DNA of 50,697 nt from CAZPMT01 sp964587655 (lineage in GTDB: Bacteria; Hydrogenedentota; Hydrogenedentia; Hydrogenedentales; SLHB01): the NCBI GenBank assembly GCA_964587655.1, contig CAZPMT010000029.1:1-50697 (forward strand), in the 5' to 3' direction. Numbering within the stretch: the first letter of the stretch is position 1; every line of letters begins with the position of its first letter. Shown piece by piece: positions 24,423-33,548 of the stretch. The position numbers were made by a program, and so were the translations under genes. The notes beneath the pieces were generated by a model. The model saw nothing but the letters and a program-made list of their open reading frames with translations, did not search any database and had not been told where the DNA came from.

Positions 24423-26963
24423 ATGGCGCCATTTGAAACGAAACAGCAATTCACCGCGATCTTTTCGGCGCTCTGGGACAGGATCGTTCGTACGCCGGAG
24501 ATCGCGAAGATCCTGTCTCAAACAAAACTCCTCGCCCGGTTTCGGTTTTCCGATTTCGGCACCGACCTCTATCTGGATGCCACGGGTGACGACCTGAGGT
24601 TCTATTGGGACGCGGAGGGGCAGCCCGCCCCCGACGTCGAGATGATCCTTTCCTCGGAGACAAGCCACAGATTCTGGATGCAGGATCTGAATGTACCGCT
24701 TGCGCTTGCGAGTAGGAAGATTGTCGCAAAAGGTTCCGTGCAGAAGGCGCTCAAGCTCTTGCCGGCCCTGAAGCCGGCGTTTTCTCTTTACCCGGGAATT
24801 CTCCGGGAAATGGGAAGGGCCGACCTTATCGCCGGCCGCGAGAAGGTTGTGCGGAGAAGGAAGTTCCGGCTCTTCAGAGGCAGAAACAAGGCCCAGTATG
24901 ATCTCGCCCGGGTCCCATCGTTTCCCCTCGAGTTCTCTCGCGAGACGCACGTGCTCCGTGCGGAACGCACTGTCGGGGATGTCCCGAGCGTCTCCGATGC
25001 CGGCTTGCTCCGGATGATGCACCGAATCCGCTTCTTCGAGCAACACCTGTCTCAATCGTTCCAACGCGGGGAACTCCCCACCGAAGCGATCCATCTCTCG
25101 ATCGGGCAGGAAGCCATCGCCGCCGCGGTGTGTATGAACTTGAGAGATTCCGACTATCTCAATACGACTCACCGCGGCCACGGTCACATGCTGGCCAAGG
25201 GCGCGAACATGGCCAGGATGATGGCTGAGATCTACGGCAAGTCCGACGGGCTGTGCGGGGGCAAAGGCGGCTCGATGCATGTCACGGACCGGAGCAAGTC
25301 CATCCTCGGCGCGAACGGCATCGTGGGGGCCGGCTATCTGCTGGCCATGGGCGCCGGTTTCTCGATCAAACAACAGCAACGTGACGACTTGTCGGTCGTC
25401 ATTGCCGGCGATGGATCGGTTAACCAGGGCATGTTTCATGAAGCGGCGAACATGATTTCGCTTCTTCGACTTCCAGTGCTCATCGTCATTGAAAACAACC
25501 GGTATGGAGAATTCACTCCTGTTGAACGCCATTCAGCCGTCCCGGAGATATTCAAGAGGGCGGAGGCGTACAACATCGAATCGGTGCGGCTGGACGGGAA
25601 CAATGCCCGGCAACTCCATGATGAGGTGCGCGAGATAATCCGGAAGATGAGGCAGGACGGCGCGCCGCGCCTTATCGAATGCATGACCTATCGATGGCAC
25701 GGCCATATGGAAGGGGATCCTGAGCTGTACCGTTCCCGAGAAGAGAAGGAAAAGTTCATGCTCGAGGATCCCATCCTCCGCCTCGAAAACGAGCTTCTGC
25801 CAGCATCGCCCGATCCTAGAACAGAAATCGATCAACTGCGCGAAGAGGCCCGGCGCGAAGTCCTGAACGCGGTCGAGTTCGCGCGCGCGTCCGCTCTCCC
25901 CGCGCTCTCGACGATGATGACTGAGATCTACACGCCGGAGGACGAATCCCTCTTTTCAGGCGATTTTTCCGAACCAGGCGATGGCGGGGCGTGGAGAGAC
26001 GTATCCGTCGCGGATGCCGTGAACGAGGCTATCGCGGAGGAGATGGCGAGGGATGATACGGTTTTCCTGTGGGGCGAGGACGTGACGCTGGGGGGTTATT
26101 TCAACGTCACCGAAGGTCTTGTGGCCCGGTTCGGACGCGAGCGGATCATCGACACCCCGATCAGCGAGAATGCGATTGTTGGCGGCGCCGTCGGCGCGGC
26201 CATGACCGGGATGAGGCCCATTGTCGAGATCCTTTTCTCCGATTTCCTGACGTGCTGCATGGATCCGATTCTCAATCAGGCGGCGAAGCTGCGCTACATG
26301 ACGGGAGGCCAAGTGTCGATCCCGCTAACCATCAGGACACCGTTGGGAAGCGGAATCGGCATGGCAGCGCAGCATTCCCAATCGATGGAGAAGTTCTTCT
26401 GCGGAGTTCCCGGCCTCATTGTAGTGGCCCCTTCGGACGCCTATAGCACGAAAGGATTGCTGAAATCCGCCATACGCTCGAACAATCCGGTGCTGTTCTT
26501 CGAGCACAAATTGCTTTACGCCACCGTGGGAAAAATTCCTGATCGCGATTACACACTCCCGCTCGGAAAGGCCCGGATTGTGAGAGAGGGCGAAGACGTG
26601 ACGATCGTGTCGCATCTGCTCGGTGTCGGCATTTCGCTCGACGCTGCACGGATACTGGAAAATGCCGGTTTCCGCGCCGAGGTGATAGACCTCCTGACGC
26701 TCTACCCCATCGATACGGAGACCATCCTCAAGTCCATCAGCAAGACCCGTCATCTGGTCACCGTCGAGGAGGGAGTCGGCACCGGCGGGATCGGGAGTGA
26801 GGTGATCGCTCGAGTGGCGATGGCCGGCCACGGTCTTCTTGAATCTTCCCCGCTCAGGATTGCGGCCCCTGAATCACCCATTCCATATGCGCGGAACATC
26901 GAGAACGCAATGCTCCCCCATCCGGAGGACATCGCGGCGAGAATAGAGAGCATTTTGAGTTGA
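24423..26963 (+). CDS. SCP2 domain fused to 2-oxo acid dehydrogenase E1 alpha and beta
   Basis: 846 residues with three parts. Residues about 1-135 look like an SCP2 sterol-carrier/lipid-binding domain: beta-strands with DLYLDATGDDLRFYW, then FWMQDLNVPLALA and KGSVQKALKLLPALKPAF. Residues about 185-495 are E1 alpha with the thiamine diphosphate motif from GDGSVNQG (330) to ENNRYG (357-362). Residues about 523-846 are E1 beta (SVADAVNEAIAEEM, GEDVTLGGYFNVTEGL, ISENAIVGGAVGAAMTG). E1 decarboxylates a 2-oxo acid (pyruvate, acetoin or branched-chain type) and passes the acyl group to lipoyl-E2; no E2 or E3 gene is adjacent. AGAGGA lies 6 nt before the ATG at 24423. Confidence 0.9.
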   Translation: MAPFETKQQFTAIFSALWDRIVRTPEIAKILSQTKLLARFRFSDFGTDLYLDATGDDLRFYWDAEGQPAPDVEMILSSETSHRFWMQDLNVPLALASRKIVAKGSVQKALKLLPALKPAFSLYPGILREMGRADLIAGREKVVRRRKFRLFRGRNKAQYDLARVPSFPLEFSRETHVLRAERTVGDVPSVSDAGLLRMMHRIRFFEQHLSQSFQRGELPTEAIHLSIGQEAIAAAVCMNLRDSDYLNTTHRGHGHMLAKGANMARMMAEIYGKSDGLCGGKGGSMHVTDRSKSILGANGIVGAGYLLAMGAGFSIKQQQRDDLSVVIAGDGSVNQGMFHEAANMISLLRLPVLIVIENNRYGEFTPVERHSAVPEIFKRAEAYNIESVRLDGNNARQLHDEVREIIRKMRQDGAPRLIECMTYRWHGHMEGDPELYRSREEKEKFMLEDPILRLENELLPASPDPRTEIDQLREEARREVLNAVEFARASALPALSTMMTEIYTPEDESLFSGDFSEPGDGGAWRDVSVADAVNEAIAEEMARDDTVFLWGEDVTLGGYFNVTEGLVARFGRERIIDTPISENAIVGGAVGAAMTGMRPIVEILFSDFLTCCMDPILNQAAKLRYMTGGQVSIPLTIRTPLGSGIGMAAQHSQSMEKFFCGVPGLIVVAPSDAYSTKGLLKSAIRSNNPVLFFEHKLLYATVGKIPDRDYTLPLGKARIVREGEDVTIVSHLLGVGISLDAARILENAGFRAEVIDLLTLYPIDTETILKSISKTRHLVTVEEGVGTGGIGSEVIARVAMAGHGLLESSPLRIAAPESPIPYARNIENAMLPHPEDIAARIESILS

Positions 26964-27006
26964 TCGCCCTGTTCGATTGGATTCACCCTGGAAAAATGGA
27001 AAATTC

Positions 27007-27768
27007 ATGACGGACGACGCGATTGCGAGGCACTGTGGCGAGTTGGATCGATGCAACCAGCGCGGCGGGCGAATGCTTTCGATCTTCGACTTGCTGGAGG
27101 CTGAGACGCTTGATCTGGATCTTGCCGCGTTTATGATGTCGTGCATCACGCAGGGGACTTCGTTCCTGGTGGGCGCGCGACCCGGCGGCGCGGGAAAGAC
27201 CACGGTGATGTGCGCGCTGTTGAACCTGATCCCGCATCCGTGCGAGATCGTCGCGGCCACCGCGCCGGCCGTTCGCGACGCCGCGCGGAAGGAGATACAC
27301 GGCCGCCGCTGTTTCGTATGTCACGAGATCGGATCCGGGCCGTACTTCGCGTATCTGTGGGACGGCGACCTGCGCGCGTACTGCGCCCTTGCAGAAAAGG
27401 GGCATCTCCTCGCCACAAATCTGCACGCGGACGATCTGGATGAGGCCCGCGCGCAGATATGTGGAGAAAACGGCGTGCCCGCATCGCATTTCAACGCGTT
27501 TCATCTTGCGATCTTTCTGCGCGTTCGGGGCGGTAACTCTGGGGCGCGGCGCTGGGTCGAGAAGGTGTACATGTCAGACGGCGTGTCTTCGCACGCCCTC
27601 GTCTTCGACAAACAGGGAGGTTTGGCCCGTTTCCCCGGCGCTTCCGGCGCGGATTGCGACTCGTTCGAGCGGTGTCGTGCGTTTCTCGCGCAGGGATTGA
27701 AGGGCGGTGTCCGAAGCATCGAGGATACGCGGCGGGAAATGCTCGGCTTCCTTTCCGCGCGGCAGTGA
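27007..27768 (+). CDS. P-loop ATPase resembling PilT/GspE-type secretion ATPases
   Basis: 253 residues. The Walker A loop GARPGGAGKTTV is at 56-67, and GHLLATNLHADDLDEARAQI resembles the conserved GHxxxxTLHxxD helix region of PilT/GspE/VirB11 ATPases. It is much shorter than those enzymes (typically 340 or more) and lacks their N-terminal domain, so it is an orphan or reduced member. Several Cys are present, including CFVCHE. The ATG at 27007 with GGAAAA upstream is preferred over a TTG at 26977. It lies 43 bp after the E1 fusion gene, but a shared function is not apparent. Confidence 0.7.
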   Translation: MTDDAIARHCGELDRCNQRGGRMLSIFDLLEAETLDLDLAAFMMSCITQGTSFLVGARPGGAGKTTVMCALLNLIPHPCEIVAATAPAVRDAARKEIHGRRCFVCHEIGSGPYFAYLWDGDLRAYCALAEKGHLLATNLHADDLDEARAQICGENGVPASHFNAFHLAIFLRVRGGNSGARRWVEKVYMSDGVSSHALVFDKQGGLARFPGASGADCDSFERCRAFLAQGLKGGVRSIEDTRREMLGFLSARQ

Positions 27769-27868
27769 CGTTGACAATCATAGGAGTGCCGGTCATGATA
27801 TCCGTCGCGACAAAGGAAACGGCAGGACTGGAGATGCGAGGACAAATCAAGAATAACTGCGGGACAAA

Positions 27869-27964
27869 TTCCCCCTTTGAAGGGGGCTAGGGGGATGTTT
27901 TTCTAGCACAGCAGACATCTATGCCGCAGGCTTAACATCCCCCTAGCCCCCTTCAAAGGGGGAA
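27869..27964. repeat. palindromic repeat (family B), intergenic copy
   Basis: Perfect 31-bp inverted arms (27869-27899 and 27934-27964) built from CCCCCTTTGAAGGGGG plus CTAGGGGGATGTT, around a 34-nt loop. The same family, with CTACC/GGTAG variant bases, lies inside a GT-C-type gene at 41999-42095. Confidence 0.92.
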
Positions 27965-28032
27965 TAGGCGTGTTTGACGCCAGGAACATAGGTTGCCAAC
28001 AGCATGAATCAATACACTTGGTGTTATTGCCC

Positions 28033-30462
28033 ATGAGCAGCGTTGACAAGCCCGAAGAAACAGGATCGGCTGAAGAACTGGAAGCGCTTCGGGCGCGAGT
28101 CCTTGATCTCGAGCAGGAACGAGCCAGGCGACTGAAGGCGGAACGCGAACTTCAGGAGAGCGAGGCGCGGTATCGCGTTCTTGTTGAGACGATGAGCGAT
28201 GGCGTCGAGGTGCAGGACGAGAGAGGCATCGTGGTATACGCGAACGACAAGTTCTCTCGGATGCTGGGGTATGATCGGAAGGAGATGGTGGGGAAGCCTG
28301 CCGTCGGTTTCGTGGACGGAGCCTATCGCGGTGTTTTCGCGGAGGAGATGTCGTGGCGCGTCCGGGGCGAGCGGAGGCCGCACGAAATCGTCCTGATAGG
28401 GAAGGAAGGCAGCAAGGTCCCGGCCATCGTGTCGCCGATGGCCATTTGGGGACAAGACGGGGAGTTCCGCGGCAGCTTCGCGGTATTCACGGACATAACA
28501 GATCGAAAGGAGACGGAAAAGGCGCTCGAACTTGAGCGCAATCTCCTCCGCACGTTGATGGACAGCATTCCGGATTACGCTTACGTCAAGGACGCGCAGA
28601 GCCGGTTCATCACCACGAATACGGCGCACCTGCGCATACTGGGCGTGAACGACCTCTCGGAAGTGGTGGGGAAAACCGATCTGGATTTCTTCCCGAGAGA
28701 GCTCGCGGAGCAGTACTTCTCCAATGAACAGGCGGTCATGCGTTCCGGACAACCTCTCTTTAACAAGGTGGAGCGGGTCGTGGCGCCTTCCGGCCAGACG
28801 ATCTGGGTCATGACGTTCAAAGCGCCGTTGCGGGACTCGGATGGAAAGACCATCGGCATCGTCGGAGTCAGTCGCGATATCACACAGTTGCGGGTAGCGG
28901 AACAGGCCCTTCGCGAGAGCGAGGAAAGGTTGCGGCTGATTCTCGAAAATTCCAGCGATGTGGCCTACAAACTGAATCTGGAGACGCGGGAATTCGAATA
29001 CATCAGTCCCTCCGCGGAGAAATGGTCTGGTTTCTCGGCTGCGGAAATACTGGCTTTGGGCGTGAGGGGGTATTTGGGCAAGGCCCATCCTGAGGACCGG
29101 AAACGTCTCGTCGCGCATCTGAAAGCGCTCCGAACGCGGTCCCGCGGACCCCAGATCGAGCAACGCCCGAACCTCGTTGAGTACCGCACGCGAAACAAGC
29201 ACGGGGAGTATCGCTGGGTGGCGCAGAGCTCGACCGTGGTCTGGTCCGAGGACGGACGTCCCGTGGCCGAAGTGGGCGCCATTAGGGACGTCACGGACGG
29301 CAAACGTGCGGAAGAGGCCGTGCGGGCGGCGTCGCGGATGGAGGCTACGGCCACTCTGGCCGGGGGCATTGCACATGACTTCAACAACCTCATGGTCGGC
29401 GTACTTGGGAACGCCGAGCTGCTTCAGATGCGGTTGCCGAACTTGCCCGATGTGATGCGCATGCTGAACACTATCGCCAGTTCCGCGCAAGAGGCCGGGG
29501 GGCTTGCCCAGCAAATGCTGGCGTTCGCGCGTGGCGGGAAGTATCAGCCCCGGCTCATCAGCCTAAACGATATTGTGAATGACGTGCTCAATCTCGAAGA
29601 GAGATCGGTGCCCCCGCGCATTAGTATCGAGCGCATTCTCGACGAGACCCCGTGGGTCATCAAAGCCGATCCCGTGCAAATGAGCCAGGTGGTCATGAAC
29701 CTGTCGATCAACGCAGTCGAAGCGATCGAGGACGTGGGGCGAATCACCGTCACCACCCGCAGTATTACGGTGGACGAGGGCTTTGCGCGGAAGAACACAG
29801 GTCTGAAACCGGGCCTGCACGTCTGCCTGATCGTCGAAGATACGGGCCAGGGGATGTCCGAGGAAACCCTCGCGCGCGTCTTCGAGCCTTTCTTTACGAC
29901 GAAGTTCCAGGGGCGGGGTCTTGGTCTCGCGGCCGCGTACGGAATCGTCAAGAACCACGGGGGCTATATCGCCGTCTCGAGTGAAGTGGGACGGGGTTCG
30001 ATCTTTACCGTTTACATTCCCGCGGTTGGCTGCGAGCTTGCGTATCCGAGGAAGCCGGGGACCGAACGTACACCCGGGCAAGAAACCATCCTGGTCGTCG
30101 ACGACGAACCCGTCGTCCTCGATGTGACGCAACAGATACTCGAGTGTCTCGGCTACCGCGTGCTTTGCGCCCGCCACGGACAAGAGGCCGTCGAGATCGC
30201 CCGGTCGTGCCCGGACGAAATCCATCTTGCCGTGCTGGATATGGGAATGCCCGTGATGGGCGGCGCTCAAGCCTATCCGCTTCTGATGGAGGCCCGTCCG
30301 AACCTCAAGGTCCTCATCGCCAGCGGTTACGAACTCGATCCGGCCGCGCAAGCGCTCCTGGACGCCGGCGCAAGTGCATTTATCCAGAAGCCCTTCAGGG
30401 CACACGTACTCGCGGCAAGCATCCGAAGAGCAATCGCGGCGGAGTCCACCTCGGACGGCTGA
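28033..30462 (+). CDS. hybrid sensor histidine kinase, PAS x3 - HisKA - HATPase - receiver
   Basis: 809 residues, no membrane segment, so a cytoplasmic sensor. After a short coiled coil (about 15-45), three PAS domains follow (about 45-165, 170-300, 305-430), the third with the PAS-C pattern YRTRNKHGEYRWV. The dimerisation/phosphoacceptor helix has His448 (GGIAHDFNN), then the HATPase domain with N-box INAVEAI, VEDTGQGM and GRGLGLAAAYGIVKNHGG. A C-terminal receiver has phosphoacceptor Asp736 (VLDMGMP) and Lys in QKPF. It has no output domain, so the phosphate goes to another protein. The ATG at 28033 is preferred over a GTG at 27970 that overlaps the repeat end; the Shine-Dalgarno site is weak. 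Confidence 0.93.
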   Translation: MSSVDKPEETGSAEELEALRARVLDLEQERARRLKAERELQESEARYRVLVETMSDGVEVQDERGIVVYANDKFSRMLGYDRKEMVGKPAVGFVDGAYRGVFAEEMSWRVRGERRPHEIVLIGKEGSKVPAIVSPMAIWGQDGEFRGSFAVFTDITDRKETEKALELERNLLRTLMDSIPDYAYVKDAQSRFITTNTAHLRILGVNDLSEVVGKTDLDFFPRELAEQYFSNEQAVMRSGQPLFNKVERVVAPSGQTIWVMTFKAPLRDSDGKTIGIVGVSRDITQLRVAEQALRESEERLRLILENSSDVAYKLNLETREFEYISPSAEKWSGFSAAEILALGVRGYLGKAHPEDRKRLVAHLKALRTRSRGPQIEQRPNLVEYRTRNKHGEYRWVAQSSTVVWSEDGRPVAEVGAIRDVTDGKRAEEAVRAASRMEATATLAGGIAHDFNNLMVGVLGNAELLQMRLPNLPDVMRMLNTIASSAQEAGGLAQQMLAFARGGKYQPRLISLNDIVNDVLNLEERSVPPRISIERILDETPWVIKADPVQMSQVVMNLSINAVEAIEDVGRITVTTRSITVDEGFARKNTGLKPGLHVCLIVEDTGQGMSEETLARVFEPFFTTKFQGRGLGLAAAYGIVKNHGGYIAVSSEVGRGSIFTVYIPAVGCELAYPRKPGTERTPGQETILVVDDEPVVLDVTQQILECLGYRVLCARHGQEAVEIARSCPDEIHLAVLDMGMPVMGGAQAYPLLMEARPNLKVLIASGYELDPAAQALLDAGASAFIQKPFRAHVLAASIRRAIAAESTSDG

Positions 30463-30534
30463 AGCCAATAGCCCATCATCGGCGATTCCAGGGAGGGCGA
30501 GGAGCCGCAACGAACGTCGAGCCTGGAAGGTATA

Positions 30535-31764
30535 ATGCGCTTTTCATTTCAACGACTGGGGTGTTACTGGACGCCGGCCCGCGCGTTCGCCGTTGTGCTT
30601 CTTGCCGCGCTTGCCATGGGGCGCGCGGCATACGCCTCCGAAGGGATACTGCTGCTGGGGGACGACCCCATTCGCGTGGGGCGTGCGGGCGCGGCGGTGG
30701 CGAGTCCCGGGAACGCATCGACCATCACACTGAATCCGGCGGGCATGGTGGACTTGGAGCGCCGTGTGGATTTCAATATGTCGGTGATTCACTACCGGCT
30801 CGCGCTGCGCACCAAAAGCATCGCGCAAATCCCCTTCGCCGGAGAAATGACGGATCACGAGCTTCAAGGCCTCCCATCGGTCGGAATCGTCTGGCCGCGG
30901 GAAGACGGCGCGTTGGGGCTGAGCCTGCACGTGCCCGTCGGCGCAATGGTCCATTTCCCGCGGCCGCGAACCTGGGTGGGAATCCTCGAGGGCGGCACCG
31001 ACCGTAATCTCGACTTCGCGCAGCCGCGTCTGACGCTCGCCTACGCGCACAAGTTCGACTCGGAGTGGGCCGTGGGGGTCAGCCTCTCGGGCAGCATCTC
31101 CGCGGGACGCACGGACCAGATGACGCGACTTCTTCTACCGACGCGAGGCAACAATGAATGGGACTACGCGTTCGGCGCCGGGGCCGGCATCGGAGTGTAT
31201 CGCGCCGGGAAACGGTGGTCATTCGGCGCCGCGGTCGAGTCGCGCCAGTGGTCACAGGTGTTCGACAAGTACCGGGACATCTCGTCATACGCAGTGGACC
31301 TTCCCGCGACCGCGCAAACGGGCTTTGCCTACCGAATCACGCCGGCGTTGCAGGTTGAACTTGATTACCGGTTCATCAATTGGTCGGACGTCAAGTTCTT
31401 CCACGAAGACAATGCGCACCAAGGGCTCGGCTGGCGCGACCAGCACGGCGTGATGTGCGGCATCGAGTGGCAGGCAACAAGGCGTTGGACCTTCAGGGCC
31501 GGCTATTCCCGTATGACGCCCGCCGTGGACGGCGATCACGTTTTTGGGACGGCGTTGGCGCCGCTGATGGTGACGGACCACGTTGCGGCGGGGTTTACCC
31601 GCGTGCTCAATGACCGTTCGGAACTGCACGTCACGCTCGCCCACTGGTTCGAGCGGCAACAAACGGACACGGGCGCGGGAGATGTCTATTCCCATCTCGG
31701 AAAGGGCTCGCAATCCTCCGTGCGCGCGGAATGGCTGACCCTCGGGTACAGCCTAAAGTTCTAA
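30535..31764 (+). CDS. OmpP1/FadL-family outer membrane transport protein
   Basis: 409 residues. A signal peptide ends near AAYA|SE (34/35). The mature start has the FadL-type hatch pattern (DDPIRVGRAGAAVASPGNASTITLNPAGM), and the remainder alternates aromatic beta-strands (such as LTLAYAHKFDSEWAVGVSLSG and FAYRITPALQVELDYRFINW) to a terminal strand LTLGYSLKF ending in Phe, as outer membrane beta-barrels do. FadL-type pores admit hydrophobic molecules. GGAAGG precedes the ATG. It follows the hybrid kinase by 72 bp. Its presence confirms an outer membrane. Confidence 0.9.
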   Translation: MRFSFQRLGCYWTPARAFAVVLLAALAMGRAAYASEGILLLGDDPIRVGRAGAAVASPGNASTITLNPAGMVDLERRVDFNMSVIHYRLALRTKSIAQIPFAGEMTDHELQGLPSVGIVWPREDGALGLSLHVPVGAMVHFPRPRTWVGILEGGTDRNLDFAQPRLTLAYAHKFDSEWAVGVSLSGSISAGRTDQMTRLLLPTRGNNEWDYAFGAGAGIGVYRAGKRWSFGAAVESRQWSQVFDKYRDISSYAVDLPATAQTGFAYRITPALQVELDYRFINWSDVKFFHEDNAHQGLGWRDQHGVMCGIEWQATRRWTFRAGYSRMTPAVDGDHVFGTALAPLMVTDHVAAGFTRVLNDRSELHVTLAHWFERQQTDTGAGDVYSHLGKGSQSSVRAEWLTLGYSLKF

Positions 31765-31775
31765 CCCCGAGTTGG

Positions 31776-31864
31776 CTCATCCGGTTTTCGCGTACGTCGC
31801 TTCCATCACGTCGTGCTCCTGCTCGTCATCGTAATCGAGTAAGTGCGATGCGGAAATCCGGGCG
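31776..31864. repeat. dispersed palindromic repeat (family C), copy 2
   Basis: Same end sequences as the copy at 16656-16755, with an unrelated middle. It occupies most of the gap between the FadL-type gene and the sulfatase promoter. Confidence 0.8.
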
Positions 31865-31872
31865 AAGCCGCG

Positions 31873-31901
31873 TTGCGGGATCGCTGTTTCAGTGCTACAA
31901 T
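31873..31901 (+). promoter_or_regulatory. sigma70 promoter of the sulfatase gene
   Basis: TTGCGG (31873-31878), a 17-bp spacer and TACAAT (31896-31901), 28 bp upstream of the ATG, which has GAGG 8 nt before it. Confidence 0.55.
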
Positions 31902-31929
31902 CACGCTTCCTTGAAAACGAGGTCATCGT

Positions 31930-33318
31930 ATGGGTATCTCGCGCCGGGCATTTCTGAAAAGAGCGGCCACGGGCCTCGCGGGCGCTGCCGCATCGGGTTC
32001 GTGCGTTGGCGGGGCGCGAAGACCGAACCTCGTCTATCTTTTCTCGGACGAACATCGGTGGCAGTCGATGTCTTTCACGGAGATGCCCGAGCTCCGCACG
32101 CCGAATATGGCGTCGCTGGCGCAGCAGGGGGTGTCGTTCAACTACTGCATCAGCAACTACCCGCTGTGTTCGCCATACCGCGCGATGCTGATGACCGGGC
32201 GCTGGCCCTTCCAGCAGGGCGTAATCCGTAACGAGATGGAACTGCCGCCCGATGAGAATACGCTGGGCAAGGTGTTCAAAGCCGCGGGATACGATACGGC
32301 GTACATCGGGAAATGGCACCTGGGCGGGGTTCGCGCCGAGCCGTTCGGGTTCGACTTGTCGCTGATCTGGACCGAGACCGACACTCACTGGGACAAGTCG
32401 CGGTATCACCCTCGCGAGGGACAGCCGGTTCAACCCAAGGGCTACAATGCGACGTTGATGACGGACCAGGCGCTCGAGTTCATCGACGATCATCGGGACC
32501 GGCCTTTCTTCCTTATGCTCTCGTGGAACCCTCCGCATTTAGAATTCCGCGACGCACCCGAAGGCAAGAAGGCGCTGTATCCGGAGGGTTCGCTGCCGTG
32601 GCGTAAGAACGTTCCCGCTGGAACTCGTCAGGATTCCTCGGCGCAACCGGCAACATGGGATCAGAACCGGTGGCCCGATTGCCAGGGCTACCATGCGCAC
32701 ATCAGCGCGATCGATGACGAACTCGGGCGCATCTTGGCGAAGCTCGATGCGCTGGGAATAGCGAATGACACCATCGTGGTGTACAGTTCGGACCACGGAA
32801 GCATGATGGGCTCGCACGGCCTCGGCTACAAGAACCAACCCTACGACGAGTCAATACGGGTACCGTTCCTCGTCCGCTGGCCGCGCGGCATCCCCGCCGG
32901 CAGGACAGCGGATGAACTGCTCGGGACCATCGACCTCATGCCGACGCTCTGCGGATTGGCCGGTATTCCCATACCATCGACTTGCGCCGGCCAGGATTTC
33001 TCACCCCTGCTCCGTGGCGGGAAAGAGCCCGACCCGGAAGCCCAGTTCCTGATGCACATCTGGAAGAGGGACGTGTCCGGCGATGAGCCTCCCCCGCCGC
33101 CACTGTTCCGCGGGCTTCGCACCCATCGATACACGTACGCGGTGCGTCCGGAGGATCCGTGGCTTCTTTTCGACAACCAGGAAGACCCGTACCAGATGGT
33201 AAACCTCATCGATGACCCCGCCCAAGGCGCTCTCCGGGAAAAGCTCAACGGAATGCTACGCCGCTTCATCGAAGAGGCGCATGACCCTTTCGTCCTGCCG
33301 AAGCCGGCTAAGACGTGA
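31930..33318 (+). CDS. Tat-exported sulfatase
   Basis: 462 residues. A Tat signal (SRRAFLK at 4-10) is followed by ASGSC, a possible lipobox at Cys25. The sulfatase motif is Cys80-Ser-Pro-Tyr-Arg84, the CxPxR site whose Cys becomes formylglycine, followed by AMLMTGR. Asp40/Glu41 (FSDEHR) and the DHGSMMGSHG segment supply further metal and substrate contacts. Family members remove sulfate esters from polysaccharides or aryl sulfates outside the cytoplasm. The Cys-type motif needs an FGE-type activating enzyme, not encoded in this window. It stands alone with its own promoter. Confidence 0.94.
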   Translation: MGISRRAFLKRAATGLAGAAASGSCVGGARRPNLVYLFSDEHRWQSMSFTEMPELRTPNMASLAQQGVSFNYCISNYPLCSPYRAMLMTGRWPFQQGVIRNEMELPPDENTLGKVFKAAGYDTAYIGKWHLGGVRAEPFGFDLSLIWTETDTHWDKSRYHPREGQPVQPKGYNATLMTDQALEFIDDHRDRPFFLMLSWNPPHLEFRDAPEGKKALYPEGSLPWRKNVPAGTRQDSSAQPATWDQNRWPDCQGYHAHISAIDDELGRILAKLDALGIANDTIVVYSSDHGSMMGSHGLGYKNQPYDESIRVPFLVRWPRGIPAGRTADELLGTIDLMPTLCGLAGIPIPSTCAGQDFSPLLRGGKEPDPEAQFLMHIWKRDVSGDEPPPPPLFRGLRTHRYTYAVRPEDPWLLFDNQEDPYQMVNLIDDPAQGALREKLNGMLRRFIEEAHDPFVLPKPAKT

Positions 33319-33327
33319 ACGATGTGC

Positions 33328-33347
33328 TATTTGTGAGAGGGTCTCAG
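33328..33347. repeat. 20-bp direct repeat, left copy
   Basis: TATTTGTGAGAGGGTCTCAG, matching 35176-35195 at 18 of 20 bases. The pair brackets the GT-C-type gene at 33549-35147. The rest of the gap (33348-33548) has no recognisable gene. Confidence 0.55.
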
Positions 33348-33548
33348 CGCTTGTGAAAAGATGCCAAACGGCATCATTCCCCCGCAACCTCCGCACGCGC
33401 GGAAACCTTCCGCGTCCACTCAGTCCACTACGTCCACCTATTGCTCGCGTGCGCACGGCGTTCCTTTACAAGCTTCCAGGCGGGCCGTGGGTTTCTCTCT
33501 GGGCGTCTATCTTGACTAGGTCGCAAATGCCATGATAGCCTCCGGCGC

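Noticed and set aside
24201..25532. 443-codon minus-strand frame
   Set aside because: Shadow of the SCP2-E1 fusion gene.
27869..27964. Rho-independent terminator for the upstream ATPase gene
   Set aside because: The arms are too long (31 bp) and the unit recurs inside a gene at 41999-42095, so it is a repeat element first; it may still stop transcription.
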